Source: Quatrionicoccus australiensis (GTDB lineage: Bacteria; Pseudomonadota; Gammaproteobacteria; Burkholderiales; Rhodocyclaceae). Taken from it: a stretch of DNA of 64,000 nucleotides. The notes beneath the pieces are model-generated. The model had not been told where the DNA came from, made no database searches, and worked only from the letters and a program-made list of their open reading frames with translations. The stretch lies in assembly GCF_020510425.1 (NCBI RefSeq), contig NZ_JAHBAH010000001.1:3019001-3083000 (forward strand). Direction: 5' to 3'. Numbering within the stretch: position 1 is the stretch's first letter; each line of letters begins with the position of its first letter. A program made the position numbers and the translations under genes. Positions 11,001-17,678 of this stretch are shown piece by piece.

Positions 11001-12782
11001 GATATCGATGTCGCTGATGCTGACGACTGCGCTGGTGCCGAGCAGGCTCAGGGTGTCCTGGCCGGTGGTGCCGACAACGCTCTCGACGCCTGAGATGGCA
11101 AGAATGCCTGCCGTGCGCAGGTTGACCGTATCGCTGCCAGCCGAGCCGATAACGGTATCGACCAGGCTGACGTAGAGGCTGGTGGTGCCAGCCATCATGG
11201 TGATGATGTCGGCGCCGGCCGAGCCATTGACCGTGCCCAGTCCGGATACAGCCACACTGCCGCCGCCAGAGAGGGTCAGTGAGTCGGTTGAGGTATTGCC
11301 GATCACGGTTTCGACATTGGCGGTAGTAAGGATCGTCTGGCTGGCGTCGAGGGTGACGATGTCAGTGGTCGAGACGGAGCCGGTTACGGTTTCGATATCG
11401 CTGATCTTGAGGTTGCCGCCAGTCAACATCGTGACCGCATCGGTGTTGGTCGTGCCGATCACGGTATCGATGCCGGAAACCCGCAGCGTCAGACTGGCGG
11501 TATCGAGCTGGACGCTTTCTGCAGCCGTCGTGCCGATCACGCTTTCAACCGAGGAAACGTTGATGGCACCGCTGCCGGTCAGATAGACCGTGTCGGTGCC
11601 GCTGCTGCCAATCAGGCTTTCGACGCCGGAGAGCGTGATGGAGCCGTTGGTCAGCATGGTGATGGTATCTGCGCCGGCGGTGCCGGTGATCGTGTCGACA
11701 GCCGAAACGCTGACGTCGGCGCTGGCGCCGAGCAGGGTGAGGCGGTCGGTCGTGCTCGCCGTGCCGATGACAGTGCCGAGGCCGCTGACGGCGAGAACGC
11801 CGCTGGAGAGCATCTGGACGCCATCGGTCGTCGTTGAGCCGATGACGGTATCGATGCTCGAAACGGCAAGGTTGGTCTGGGCCGAGGCCATGGTGACGAC
11901 TTCAACTGCCGTCGTGCCAACCAGGCTTTCGATGCTGGATGTTTCAACGTTGCCGGCGCTGGTGATGTAGACAATGTCGCCGGTTCCGGTCGTGCCGATA
12001 ATGCTTTCGATGCCGCTGATGCGGATGGTCGAGGCCGGGGCGGAGACGATCTGTACCGTGTCGGCGCCGCCGCTACCAATCAGCGTTTCCACGCCATCGA
12101 CATTGACTGTTCCGGTCAGTGCGTTGAGCAGGGTGACGGTGTTGATGCCAGCCGTGCTGACGATTGTTTCGAATTTGTCGACGGATACAGCGCCTGCTGT
12201 CGCCAGGGTGACTGCATCGGTTCCCGTGGTGCCGATCACGGTTTCAATGCTGCTGATTTCCAGTCCGGTGGAAGCGTCGTCCAGGCGCAGGATGTCGGTG
12301 CCGGTCGAGCCGACGACGGAATCGACGTCGGAGATGTTCAGCGTGCCGGCGCCGAGCATGGTGACGGTTTCAGCGGTCGTACTGCCGATCACGCTTTCGA
12401 TGCGTGAAATGCTGAGCGAGGCGGTGTTGGTACTCAACTCCAGTGTTTCACCTGTGCCGGTGGTGCCAACGACTATTTCAATCAGGTCTATGGTCAGATT
12501 GCCGGTGAGCGGGGAGAGCAGGTTGACCTGGTTGGAACCGGCCGAGCCGGTGATGGTTTCGATTCGGGAGATCGATACCGTGCCGATGTTGAGCAGGGTG
12601 ATGGCATCGGCATCGGTCGAGCCGACGATGGTTTCGACGCTGGAGACGCTGAGTGAGCCGCCTGATCCCAGAATTACCGTGTCTTGTCCGGAAGAGCCCT
12701 TGATGCTGTTGATTGTTCCATCAATGGTCATGCCATCAATATCAGTGGCGGAATTGACGATGGTTACTTGGGTTACGGACAT
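2070..12782 (-). CDS. Giant beta-solenoid/RTX-like repeat protein with type I secretion-like C-terminus
   Basis: This 3,570-residue protein is built from well over 100 imperfect units of 25-27 residues. The pattern is roughly S-x-[IV]-[ED]-[ST]-[VIL]-[IVT]-G-[ST]-[TA]-G-x-D-x-[VIL]-x-[ML]-L followed by a short linker. Each unit contains a G-[ST]-x-G-x-D-x-[VIL]-x core resembling the RTX calcium nonapeptide GGxGxDxUx, once per turn. The last ~115 residues differ: one canonical GGTGADIFV, then a serralysin/hemolysin-type C-terminal domain (FVFGALAHSGIG, ITGFVHGTDKLDF), an EF-hand-like DKDGNGTVD, and an end in ADFV. That is typical of type I secretion substrates. I noticed no cysteine and no protease zinc motif. 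A likely Shine-Dalgarno (GAGAGGTG) precedes the ATG. It is probably a secreted surface adhesin or layer protein; no T1SS genes are in the window. Confidence 0.85.
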   Translation of the reverse strand: MSVTQVTIVNSATDIDGMTIDGTINSIKGSSGQDTVILGSGGSLSVSSVETIVGSTDADAITLLNIGTVSISRIETITGSAGSNQVNLLSPLTGNLTIDLIEIVVGTTGTGETLELSTNTASLSISRIESVIGSTTAETVTMLGAGTLNISDVDSVVGSTGTDILRLDDASTGLEISSIETVIGTTGTDAVTLATAGAVSVDKFETIVSTAGINTVTLLNALTGTVNVDGVETLIGSGGADTVQIVSAPASTIRISGIESIIGTTGTGDIVYITSAGNVETSSIESLVGTTAVEVVTMASAQTNLAVSSIDTVIGSTTTDGVQMLSSGVLAVSGLGTVIGTASTTDRLTLLGASADVSVSAVDTITGTAGADTITMLTNGSITLSGVESLIGSSGTDTVYLTGSGAINVSSVESVIGTTAAESVQLDTASLTLRVSGIDTVIGTTNTDAVTMLTGGNLKISDIETVTGSVSTTDIVTLDASQTILTTANVETVIGNTSTDSLTLSGGGSVAVSGLGTVNGSAGADIITMMAGTTSLYVSLVDTVIGSAGSDTVNLRTAGILAISGVESVVGTTGQDTLSLLGTSAVVSISDIDILQGSTGNDTVTLSTAATMSISGVESLIGGTGTDIITLNNAGNIELNGIDTIIGSGGSDAVVMATTTLAASAIESITGTAGTDTLTLLSSANVAISKIESVLGTNDNEVLTLLGTSGSLTVSDIDTVIGSTGLDAITMLNGGALTTSRVETVIGTTGSGDLLNLLGTATSVKIDKIETVVGTTGADDITITTGSGSVSLSVSSVETVISSGATETLTLLAATTQLKISGIETLIGTGNTDAVTMLTNGTLNVSQIGTVTGSTGTDTLALSGGVDIKISQIESVTGSTNVDIVRLQTAASLNVSEIDTVIGTSGSDAITLASGSTTISTSSVDTITGTGATDTLTLLNAGTVNIDAIESVIGSGGSNILRLQNATSLTVSAVETVLGSAGSDTVTLNTGETIRVSAIESLVGTTGSETVILLTSGSISIDAIDSVIGGVGLDSVTVVNSMTTLKISGVETVTGGTGSDVVTMLGAGSLKINQVETVMGSINTDIVTVSNAGALTVSEVETVIGAAGADQLTLLNPGTVTVSNIETVTGTASTDAVILMTAADLKIADVESVIGTTGIDRVTMSNAGSLAISAIDTVTGSTGADTVSLLVASTTLVTSSVETLLGTASADAVTLLTAGAIAASDFDTIVGTGGVETLTMLTSGSIKISQIDSVLGTEGIDILTLATGETVSISDVETVLGASGVDSITMLTSGTLIVSAVESVTGTTGSDTVTMLNAGNIALSSVDSILGTTGTGDSVTMLTSGSLAISGIETVSGTTGTEIITMLTPSTLLKINAIDTVIGTTASYDTVTLLAAGALTTSSVETIIGTSGADSLTLTTTGSVRVSLIDTVTGTTGTETINLLTQGTVLISAIETVVGSSGTDIVKLQAGAAAISTSSVETVWGTTAADSVNMLTGGNLAISDIDTVTGSISTADSLTLLVATTNLQISGVESVTGTTATTDAITLLNASTVRVSDIDTITGSTGSDAVIMLTAGTINISGVEAVTGSSGQDIISLLTASAVLRVSSIETLNGTTGFDVVTMQTGGQMRVDQIDSVVGSGGADTITMVSTTLSVQSVESVVGTTATTDQLTLNDGTAVRVSDVETVFGTYGQDSVTMSNAGTLKISEVDTIVGSTGSDTITLLTNGDISVSAIETVIGSTGTDSVQMLSATTPLSVSAIETITGSTGADQLTLLGGGSVSISSVETLTGTTATDVVTVLTAGNMAISAIDTLLGTAGIETVTLLAATTTLKISDIDSVVGSTGIDAVTMLNAGTLRVSGVETLTGTTGTEVLTLVTANAATVQISSIETVIGSTGADSVAVTTAGSLSISAIDTLTGTTGVEVVTLLTASPGLKIDSIDTLIGTTGVDAVTMLTTGNLSISSIETLVGTTAAEIVTMLSGGNLGVNAIDSVIGTTGTTDIVTLLSAGSVSISGVDSVLGTTGAADTVTMLTAGNLRTSAIESVVGTTGVEVLTLLAATTALQIEKIDTVIGSTGVDALTITDGVALSVSAVETVSGSTATDVLQLLTASTTLKISDIDTVIGAAGTDIVTMLKAGTLSVSAVESVVGSTGTDLVNMATAGSLSVSRVETVTGSTGTDVLTMAFSGSMAVSDIETVLGTVAPNAVTMLNGNIAVSGIDTVIGTTGSTDQVSLLAASTAFKISGVETLIGSAGSDAVTLLAAAQLQVSDIETVLGSTGTDVITLATASILLKVSGIETLVGSTGTDAVTMLAAGNLNVSVIESITGSTGTDVVTMLTTGSLSASAIETLIGTTGGQESVSLRGAGALKVSDIDTLIGGTGADIVTLLAAHTQFKVSGIETVIGTAGTTDGVVLLAAQTNLAVSDIETVIGTTGSTDIVRILGASTTMQISGVESVIGTAAVESVTLLGASGEVRVSGVEYVTGTTGTDVVTLGTAGAVWVSSVETVIGSIGADAVKMLTPGTLSISGFETLAGTTGTADTVTLLAAATSLRVTGIESLLGSTGIDIITMLETGLKVSDIETLIGTTGTDTVTMLVADAVSISVIESVVGSTGTDVVTMLTTSGLTTALKVSDVESVIGTISLTDAVTLDETSAVSISVGAIEKITGTTASGDQLTLLSATASLQVSQIETVIGSSGADAITLLGTDSIAISTSRVETVIGTTGSGDVLTVLDANAVRVSRIETVIGTTANETVTMLTGGSITLSGVDTVIGTVGTTDSVSLTGASATVSISAIETISGTTGTDIVSMLSAGTLKVAGTAVESIVGTVGIDILNLTALASATVSVSRIETVLGTTGADAVTMLATGLLAASSVETVTGTTGVEAVTLLGGGNVNVSDIETVTGSTGANVVTLLNADNIKLFGIETVVGSTGSDIVTLLAASTNLNSSAVETLIGTASADGVTLLGAGGTVNVSSFETVTGTTGTDVLQLLTAGSVKVSLIETVVGSSGIDVVTLAGAGTVSVSLVDTVIGTTFADQVTLLGTSSNLRVSAIDSVLGTTGTDIVTLLAASTTVKVSAVETFIGSVGIDALTLNSTDAISINGVETLIGSAGTNVVTLLTAAAIKVSAVETLIGSAGLTDNVTLLAAGTLAVSGIESVTGASGTDIVTMLAGGNLGISLVETVIGSTGLDIVRLLTASAGLTIGGVETLVGSAALTDTVTLSAAITDLQINGIETLTGSAGVDVVKMMAAGSISVSDVDTLLGSIGIDTVTMRTSTLTISDIETLTGTAGTSDRITMLTTDALSLSAIESVIGTTGADSITLRASGTLSVSSVETVIGFTGTDVVTMLAGGAIKVSLVETVTGTAGTSDSLTLLSAGTVTAGGFETVIGSGGLTDNLIISGAGGAISTSSVETITGSGSTDTLTLLAGGTFRIGGVETIIGTSGAESITLTGAVATNVTGGTGADIFVANASAADTFVFGALAHSGIGAAADTITGFVHGTDKLDFTDIVASLTFKGITAFTGTLGGPEARLTAATSAAGVATILQIDKDGNGTVDMEVKLVGLTTTLSQADFV
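2440..12700 (-). repeat. About 10 kb of tandem ~75-81-bp coding repeats
   Basis: Roughly 130 or more diverged tandem units of 75-81 bp encode the 25-27-residue protein repeat. The estimate is repeat-region length divided by mean unit length, not a count. Units keep frame throughout and are diverged at DNA level, so the array is old and selected rather than a fresh expansion. The repeat also creates long spurious open frames on the opposite strand. Confidence 0.85.
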
Positions 12783-13124
12783 GGCACACCTCTCAAGATT
12801 CGAATCAAGTCACCCGGCAAGGGACTATGGGCACAGACAGCAATTACGATCATTAACGACAGGACGCGAAGAAGCTTTAGGGCTTCTTCGCGCAAAATTC
12901 TTCAAGATCGGAACGAGCAAAAACCGCACTGAAACGGCGTGCCTGATCTTTGTTTTGAGGGAATGGGGGTGGGAAACTGAAGCGAGTTTGCTCCAGTGCA
13001 ACCCAGCCATCCTGTCAATCAGGACCTGAGGCTTTGCGTCCTGCAGTTGCCTGCAGTTTGCCGATTTAATGAGTTTTCTTGCTTTCCGAAAACGCTTTCC
13101 TTGTATTCGAAATGTAAGGAAATG
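12783..13124. other. Leader/intergenic region upstream of the giant gene, with a perfect hairpin
   Basis: The 342-bp gap between the FkbM gene and the giant gene (both minus strand) has no convincing ORF. At 12865-12892 it holds a perfect 11-bp inverted repeat (CGCGAAGAAGC / GCTTCTTCGCG, loop TTTAGG), which lacks a T-tract in either direction. It would form a stem-loop in the 5' leader of the giant mRNA about 80 nt before the start codon. I did not find a strong sigma-70 promoter. Confidence 0.6.
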
Positions 13125-13937
13125 TCAAGACGGGGTGTTGTTGCTGACTTTCAGGAAGCTGTCGGAGCGGTCCGTGCTGTGGATGGCGATGAAATTCAGG
13201 TGGTGTTTGTAGACGCGGTAGCCGTAGTTGGTCAGTAATTCGAAAAGTGCAGTCTGATCGGTCTTGATGGCTTCGATCATCATCGCCGGCCGGCAGCGTT
13301 CGATGATCTGGCGAGCGCCTTCCAGTACTTCGAGTTCCATGCCTTCGACGTCGATCTTGATGAAATCGACCCGGCCGGTTTCGAGTGCGTCAAGTGGAAC
13401 AAGGCGGACGTTGAAGCAGTTTTCCGGTGAATAGTCGATGGTCTGGCCAATGAATTCCGTACGTTCGCGTTTTTTCAGTTCGAGACTGCCGAAACTGCCA
13501 GGCTTCAGGTAGTCAGGTACCGGAATGTCCAGCGTGCCATGTTCGGCGCCGAGGGCGGCATGAATGGCAGAGGCGTTGAGGCAGTTGTTAATCGCGATGT
13601 TGCCGGCCAGTGCATAGAAGACGCGTTCCTGTGCTTCGATGGCGGTCACGCGTCCCCAGCCATGCATGGTCTTGGACCATTCGAGGGTATGCACGCCAAG
13701 GTTGGCGCCAGCATCGATGGCGACGACGCCATCGCCGAAGAATTCGCGGCGGGCCTTGAGGATGTTTAGCGCAACGCCGACTTCCACCGGGTCGAAATTC
13801 GAGTTGTTGAGCAACTGGAAGCCGACGCCATAGGCCTGGTTTTCGCCGACCATGCGGTAGTCGTTGCGGTTCACGATCATGCTGCCATGGTCTGTCGATA
13901 CGAGAACAAAGGGGGCTGGGCGCTTGATGGAGGTCAT
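13125..13937 (-). CDS. FkbM family SAM-dependent methyltransferase
   Basis: This 270-residue protein has the SAM-binding motif AIDAGANLGVHT near residue 75 and the FkbM signature FIKIDVEGMELEVLEGA near residue 195, the usual layout of FkbM methyltransferases. Members typically O-methylate sugars or polyketides and are often found among polysaccharide or surface-glycan genes. It lies upstream of the giant repeat gene on the same strand and is divergent from a second FkbM gene, with about 216 bp between them. A role in methylating glycans on the giant protein or another surface glycan is inference. The family call is firm; the substrate is unknown. Confidence 0.88.
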   Translation of the reverse strand: MTSIKRPAPFVLVSTDHGSMIVNRNDYRMVGENQAYGVGFQLLNNSNFDPVEVGVALNILKARREFFGDGVVAIDAGANLGVHTLEWSKTMHGWGRVTAIEAQERVFYALAGNIAINNCLNASAIHAALGAEHGTLDIPVPDYLKPGSFGSLELKKRERTEFIGQTIDYSPENCFNVRLVPLDALETGRVDFIKIDVEGMELEVLEGARQIIERCRPAMMIEAIKTDQTALFELLTNYGYRVYKHHLNFIAIHSTDRSDSFLKVSNNTPS

Positions 13938-14153
13938 GGTGTCGGCGGTCGTGTTGGTGAGGAGGTTGGAAAAGGCATGGGGTGCAATGTGACCGCTTCC
14001 GAACGGTCGACGCCAGGAAAAGAGTTATTTTCCCTGTTTGCTTCGTAGCGCTGGATACTACCGCGAAATTTCCGGGCATTGAATCCGGTGTGCCGCTTCC
14101 GCTTGCGGGAAGTGCCGCACGGTTTAAACTCCGGCATCGCCCCTACTTTGATC

Positions 14154-14942
14154 ATGGACCGTAACGACATGCTTTCCGCCATTGCAGAAATTCCTTACAC
14201 GATCTGTTTGCCGACGGCTTATGGACAGATCCTGGTCAATCGCTATGACCTGAACCAGACCAATGCGCTGGTCAAGAATCCCTTCGGCCTGGATTACGCC
14301 GAGATCGACCTGCTGGTGAAGGTGGCGAAGCTGTTGCCGGAGGGCTCGATCTGTCTTGATGTCGGAGCCAATTTCGGGGTTTATACGCTGGCTCTGGCCA
14401 AGGCGCTGGCGCCGCGCAAGGGAGTGGTGCATTCGTTCGAGGCGCAGCGGGTGCTGGCTTACATGGTGTGCGGCAGCGTTGCGCTCAATAGCATGGAAAA
14501 TGCCCATGTTCACCATAACGCGGTGGGCGCGGAAAGTGGCGAAATAGACATTCCGGCTTTTGACTACCGTCGGGTTTCCAATTTTGGCAGCGTCGAGTTT
14601 GGCGGCAAACAGCAGGAGTTCATCGGTCAGCCGCAGGGTGAGAGTAGCGGCGACCGGGTCAAGCTGGTGCGGATCGATGATTTCCACTTCGAAAAAGTGG
14701 GCATCATGAAAGTCGACATCGAGGGGATGGAAGAAATGGCCCTGGCCGGCGCGGTCGAAACGATAGAGCGCAATCGGCCCCTGGTGCTGATCGAATGGTT
14801 GAAATCCGACAAGCAGAAACTTGCCGCTTTCTTCGAGCAACGCCAGTACGAAGTGTTCGTCATGGGGGGCAATTTCCTTTGTCTGCCGCAAGGCGGCAGC
14901 ATCAAGATCTCGCATCAGTTGCCGCGCTGGGTTGCCGAATAG
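14154..14942 (+). CDS. FkbM family SAM-dependent methyltransferase (second copy)
   Basis: This is a 262-residue paralogue of the divergent FkbM gene, with motif I ICLDVGANFGVYT near residue 65 and the FkbM signature IMKVDIEGMEEMALAGA near residue 185. An upstream in-frame ATG at 14079 would add 25 residues of poor similarity. I prefer 14154, or possibly 14169; no candidate has a clear ribosome-binding site. It converges with a glycosyltransferase-like gene, with only one base between their ends. A sugar O-methyltransferase in the surface-glycan locus is likely. Confidence 0.83.
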   Translation: MDRNDMLSAIAEIPYTICLPTAYGQILVNRYDLNQTNALVKNPFGLDYAEIDLLVKVAKLLPEGSICLDVGANFGVYTLALAKALAPRKGVVHSFEAQRVLAYMVCGSVALNSMENAHVHHNAVGAESGEIDIPAFDYRRVSNFGSVEFGGKQQEFIGQPQGESSGDRVKLVRIDDFHFEKVGIMKVDIEGMEEMALAGAVETIERNRPLVLIEWLKSDKQKLAAFFEQRQYEVFVMGGNFLCLPQGGSIKISHQLPRWVAE

Positions 14943-14943
14943 G

Positions 14944-15789
14944 CTAGCGGGCTGCGAGCATCCGGAAAACGGCCTTTTCGATGGCGAAGCGTTGCAGGCC
15001 AATCAACTGGTTGTTCTGCATCAGATGGATGTGGTGCTCGGTGGTTGCGCTGTCCGTGCAGGGCAGGCTGTTCCAGATGCGACCGGCCCATGCTTCGCCA
15101 TATTCGCTGGTCACGCCGTAGCTGTTGTTGCCGTACAGCGAGATGATCAGTGGTACGCGTGACAGGCCGGCAAAATGCGAAAAGCCGGTGTCGCCGCCGA
15201 TGAATGCCGTGGCTGCATTGATGATGTAAAGCAGGTCGTAAGTGTTGCTGCGGGGAACGACGAAGACGCCGTCCGGAGCGTCGATCAGGTCCGGGGTGTC
15301 GGTAATGACCCAGAGTTGCTGGCCCAGCTTTTTCGCGAGGCCTTGCAGCAGTTGGTTGACCAGGGCAGGCGACATGCCGCGGCTCTGGTTATAGGGCGGG
15401 TTGAACAGGGTCGAAAAAACAGCAAATGGCGCATCCGGCAGTGCCGGGCCGCTATACAGGGAAGACTCAAAACGGGGGCGTGGCAGCAGTTGACCGCCAT
15501 GGGCCGCGACCAGTTCGGGCACGACAATCCAGAGCGGGCCGGGGTCATGGATAGGCGTATCTGCCTCGCCTTGCGTGCGGAACTGATGGATGACGTGCGG
15601 AAACAGGCGATCCAGATGGAGTTCCCGATGGCTGGGCTCAAGATAGGGGAAGTCGACAATTTTCCCTTCCCACATCGCCATGTATTGGGCGTAGATCATC
15701 GTGGCTGCGAGATCGCCGATGCGCAGCGTTGTCTCCATCTGCCTGGCGGGCAGCAGGATGGTTCTCGATGCGGCTTGGGGGTCTTGCAT
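14944..15789 (-). CDS. Glycosyltransferase-like protein (GT9/heptosyltransferase-type C-terminal half)
   Basis: This 281-residue protein contains FIGGDTGFSHFAGLSRVPLI near residue 205. That is equivalent to the [DS]-[TS]-[GA]-x-x-H-x-A-A/G-L region that binds the sugar nucleotide in family 9 transferases and in the C-terminal domain of the TPR-glycosyltransferase at 594-1994. The N-terminal half is less conserved and no signal peptide is seen. It belongs to the same surface-modification neighbourhood as the two FkbM genes. It could be a transferase or a degenerate sugar-binding relative. Confidence 0.65.
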   Translation of the reverse strand: MQDPQAASRTILLPARQMETTLRIGDLAATMIYAQYMAMWEGKIVDFPYLEPSHRELHLDRLFPHVIHQFRTQGEADTPIHDPGPLWIVVPELVAAHGGQLLPRPRFESSLYSGPALPDAPFAVFSTLFNPPYNQSRGMSPALVNQLLQGLAKKLGQQLWVITDTPDLIDAPDGVFVVPRSNTYDLLYIINAATAFIGGDTGFSHFAGLSRVPLIISLYGNNSYGVTSEYGEAWAGRIWNSLPCTDSATTEHHIHLMQNNQLIGLQRFAIEKAVFRMLAAR

Positions 15790-15817
15790 GCTCGCCTGCA
15801 GAAGTAAATTCTTGCTG

Positions 15818-16633
15818 TTAGGAGGCGGTCAGCGTGTCCGCATTCGGACGATAACCAAGGCGTTCTGACAGTGCCTTGGCCGCGGCCAGGATGGTCTTGA
15901 CCAGTGGGCTGTCCCACTCGACGTTGAATTCGCCGACGGCGCCCAGTGAAGTAATGGCCGCAACCATGGTGCCACTGTGGTCATACACCGGCGCACTGAA
16001 GCCATTGATGCCCGGGGTCAGGCTGCCGGTGGCGCGGGAAATGCCGCGAGTACGGATCTCGGTCAGCGTTTTCTCGAGTTGGCGGCGCAGCGTGGTGATC
16101 GCGGTGTCGCTGCTCTCGGCAGCTTCCCGCAGTTCCTCGTCGAGCATTTTTTTCAGGAAGGGCGAACGGTAAAAGGCCGAGAAGGCGCGTCCGCTGGCTG
16201 ACTTGGCGAGCGATAGAACCGTTCCGGCGCGCAGCGTGATGGTGATCGGAGCGCCGGCATCGACGATCCGGACGATGGTCGGGCCATGGTTGCCCCAGAC
16301 CGCCAGTGCGACGGTTTCCTGGATGTCTTCACAGAGCGCATCGAGGATCGGCCCGGATAGCCGGACCGGATCGAGACGGCCCAGGCCGGATAGGCCGAGG
16401 TTGAGCGCATAGGCGCCGAGATCGTAGCGGCCGCTGCTGATTTCCTGTTCGACGATGCCGATGCGCAAAAAGCTGACCATATAGCGGTGTGCCTTGGCGG
16501 CCGGCATGCCGGCGCCCTTGGCAATGTCACGCAACATCATCGGACGGTTGGTGCTGGCCAGAACGTCCAGTAAACGGAATCCGACTTCGATGGACTGGAT
16601 GCCCTGACGATCATCCGCGATTTTTGTGGCCAT
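15818..16633 (-). CDS. IclR family transcriptional regulator
   Basis: This 271-residue protein has an N-terminal winged helix (about residues 12-75, with GIQSIEVGFRLLDVLAS, MLRDIAKGAGMPAAKAHRY) and a C-terminal IclR effector-binding domain with GLGRLDPVRLSGPILDAL, TIVRIVDAGAPI and the late GINGFSAPVYDHSGTMVAAI motif. IclR proteins are homodimeric regulators that respond to small aromatic or central metabolites. It is divergent from the ParA-like gene. No catabolic operon sits next to it, so its target is not evident. Confidence 0.93.
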   Translation of the reverse strand: MATKIADDRQGIQSIEVGFRLLDVLASTNRPMMLRDIAKGAGMPAAKAHRYMVSFLRIGIVEQEISSGRYDLGAYALNLGLSGLGRLDPVRLSGPILDALCEDIQETVALAVWGNHGPTIVRIVDAGAPITITLRAGTVLSLAKSASGRAFSAFYRSPFLKKMLDEELREAAESSDTAITTLRRQLEKTLTEIRTRGISRATGSLTPGINGFSAPVYDHSGTMVAAITSLGAVGEFNVEWDSPLVKTILAAAKALSERLGYRPNADTLTAS

Positions 16634-16673
16634 GGTGACTGCTGTTTATTGAAAGGCTACATTCTATGCATCT

Positions 16674-16702
16674 ATGACGTCCTTGCGGTGCCCGAATATA
16701 AT
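16674..16702 (+). promoter_or_regulatory. Sigma-70 promoter of the ParA-like gene
   Basis: A perfect TATAAT at 16697-16702 is preceded, after 17 bp, by ATGACG (4 of 6 matches to TTGACA). The predicted transcript would start about 20 nt before the ATG at 16730. Confidence 0.7.
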
Positions 16703-16729
16703 CACCCCACAAATATTAAGGGAGGTGAT

Positions 16730-17347
16730 ATGCGTGCAGTTCTGGTGGCAAATCCAAAAGGCGGGGCCGGCAAGACGACTCTGGCAACCAATCTGGCAGG
16801 CCATTTTGCCAATCAGGGGAAGAAAACCACGTTGTGCGATCTTGACCGCCAGCAATCCGCGTTGCGCTGGATGGCTTTCCGCGATCCGGTGTTGCCTCCG
16901 GTAACGGGCTATTTCGGTGGCAACCAGATTGTCCTCAACCTGCCCAAGGAGGCTGACTGGGTGGTCATGGATGCGCCGGCCGGGTTGCAGGGCTTCAAGC
17001 TCTCGGATTACCTGCGTGTCGTCGACAAGGTCATCGTGCCGCTGGTGCCTTCCGTGTTCGATATGGCTGCGACCGAGGACTTCCTGGTTTCCATCCGCAA
17101 TGAAATGCGCAGCGCGCGCAGCAAGGTCGGCATTGTTGCGATGCGGGTCGACCCGCGCACCAAGGCGGCCGGCATGCTGGAAGAGTTTCTCAAGCACTTC
17201 GATATCCCCATTGTCGCCTATCTCAGAAACACCCAGAACTACGTCAATGTGGCCGCTGCCGGCCAAACTGTCTTCGATCCGCCGCGCGCCAAACACAAGC
17301 GTGATGTCGAGCAATGGGGGCCGTTGCTGGAGTGGTTGGCGAAATAA
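16730..17347 (+). CDS. Orphan ParA/MinD-like ATPase
   Basis: This 205-residue protein begins with a deviant Walker A motif, NPKGGAGKTTLATNLAG (residues 8-24). It continues with CDLDRQQSALRW, DWVVMDAPAG and a short C-terminal part, the layout of short ParA-type ATPases without an N-terminal HTH. Such proteins position DNA or protein cargo on the nucleoid. The start is set by an excellent GGGAGGTGAT Shine-Dalgarno; an earlier in-frame ATG at 16649 lacks one. There is no parB-like partner next to it, so plasmid-type partition is unlikely and the cargo is unknown. It ends 67 bp before tRNA-fMet. Confidence 0.88.
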   Translation: MRAVLVANPKGGAGKTTLATNLAGHFANQGKKTTLCDLDRQQSALRWMAFRDPVLPPVTGYFGGNQIVLNLPKEADWVVMDAPAGLQGFKLSDYLRVVDKVIVPLVPSVFDMAATEDFLVSIRNEMRSARSKVGIVAMRVDPRTKAAGMLEEFLKHFDIPIVAYLRNTQNYVNVAAAGQTVFDPPRAKHKRDVEQWGPLLEWLAK

Positions 17348-17414
17348 ATAGCACCAAATGACGAATTCGATTGACAGAGGTGGGCTTCGTCCGGATAATG
17401 CGCACCTCTGACGG

Positions 17415-17491
17415 ACGCGGGGTGGAGCAGTTGGCAGCTCGTCGGGCTCATAACCCGAAGGTCGCAGGTTCAAGTCCTGCCCCCGCAACCA
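17415..17491 (+). tRNA. tRNA-fMet (anticodon CAT)
   Basis: A complete 77-nt cloverleaf begins CGCGGGGTGG, has anticodon CAT at 17448-17450 in a GGGCTCATAACCC stem-loop, a T arm with GGTTCAAGTCC and an encoded CCA end. The unpaired C at position 1 against A72 and the three G-C pairs of the anticodon stem mark an initiator tRNA. Confidence 0.96.
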
Positions 17492-17503
17492 AGAAATTCA
17501 ACG

Positions 17504-17540
17504 AAGGATCAACTGCTTAACAGCGTTGGTCCTTTTTTGT
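17504..17540 (+). terminator. Intrinsic terminator after tRNA-fMet
   Basis: A 10-bp stem (AAGGATCAAC / GTTGGTCCTT, one G-U pair) with an 11-nt loop is followed by a run of T. Confidence 0.85.
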
Positions 17541-17678
17541 TTTTGGCCATCGCAAGGAAACGAGACAAAATGCAGGAGGTGCGAGGGACGCTGAGTGTCC
17601 TCGGCACGGCATCTTTGTCTGGACACAGCGCCTGATGCAGAGCGACACTAGTCACCAGAGCTAGAGGGAGACTTGGTG

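Noticed and set aside
2098..12079. Long open frames on the plus strand (up to 876 codons) rich in Val/Ser/Pro/Thr repeats
   Set aside because: They are the mirror of the minus-strand repeat array. Periodic codon use of the true gene leaves the opposite strand free of stops. The minus frame has the Shine-Dalgarno, terminator and recognisable C-terminal domain.
13000..13060. Short inverted repeat AGGAC/GTCCT downstream of the FkbM gene as terminator
   Set aside because: Only five base pairs and no T-tract on the relevant strand.
16664..17488. Minus-strand frame over the ParA gene and tRNA
   Set aside because: It runs through tRNA-fMet and is antisense to a well-supported gene with ideal promoter and ribosome-binding site.
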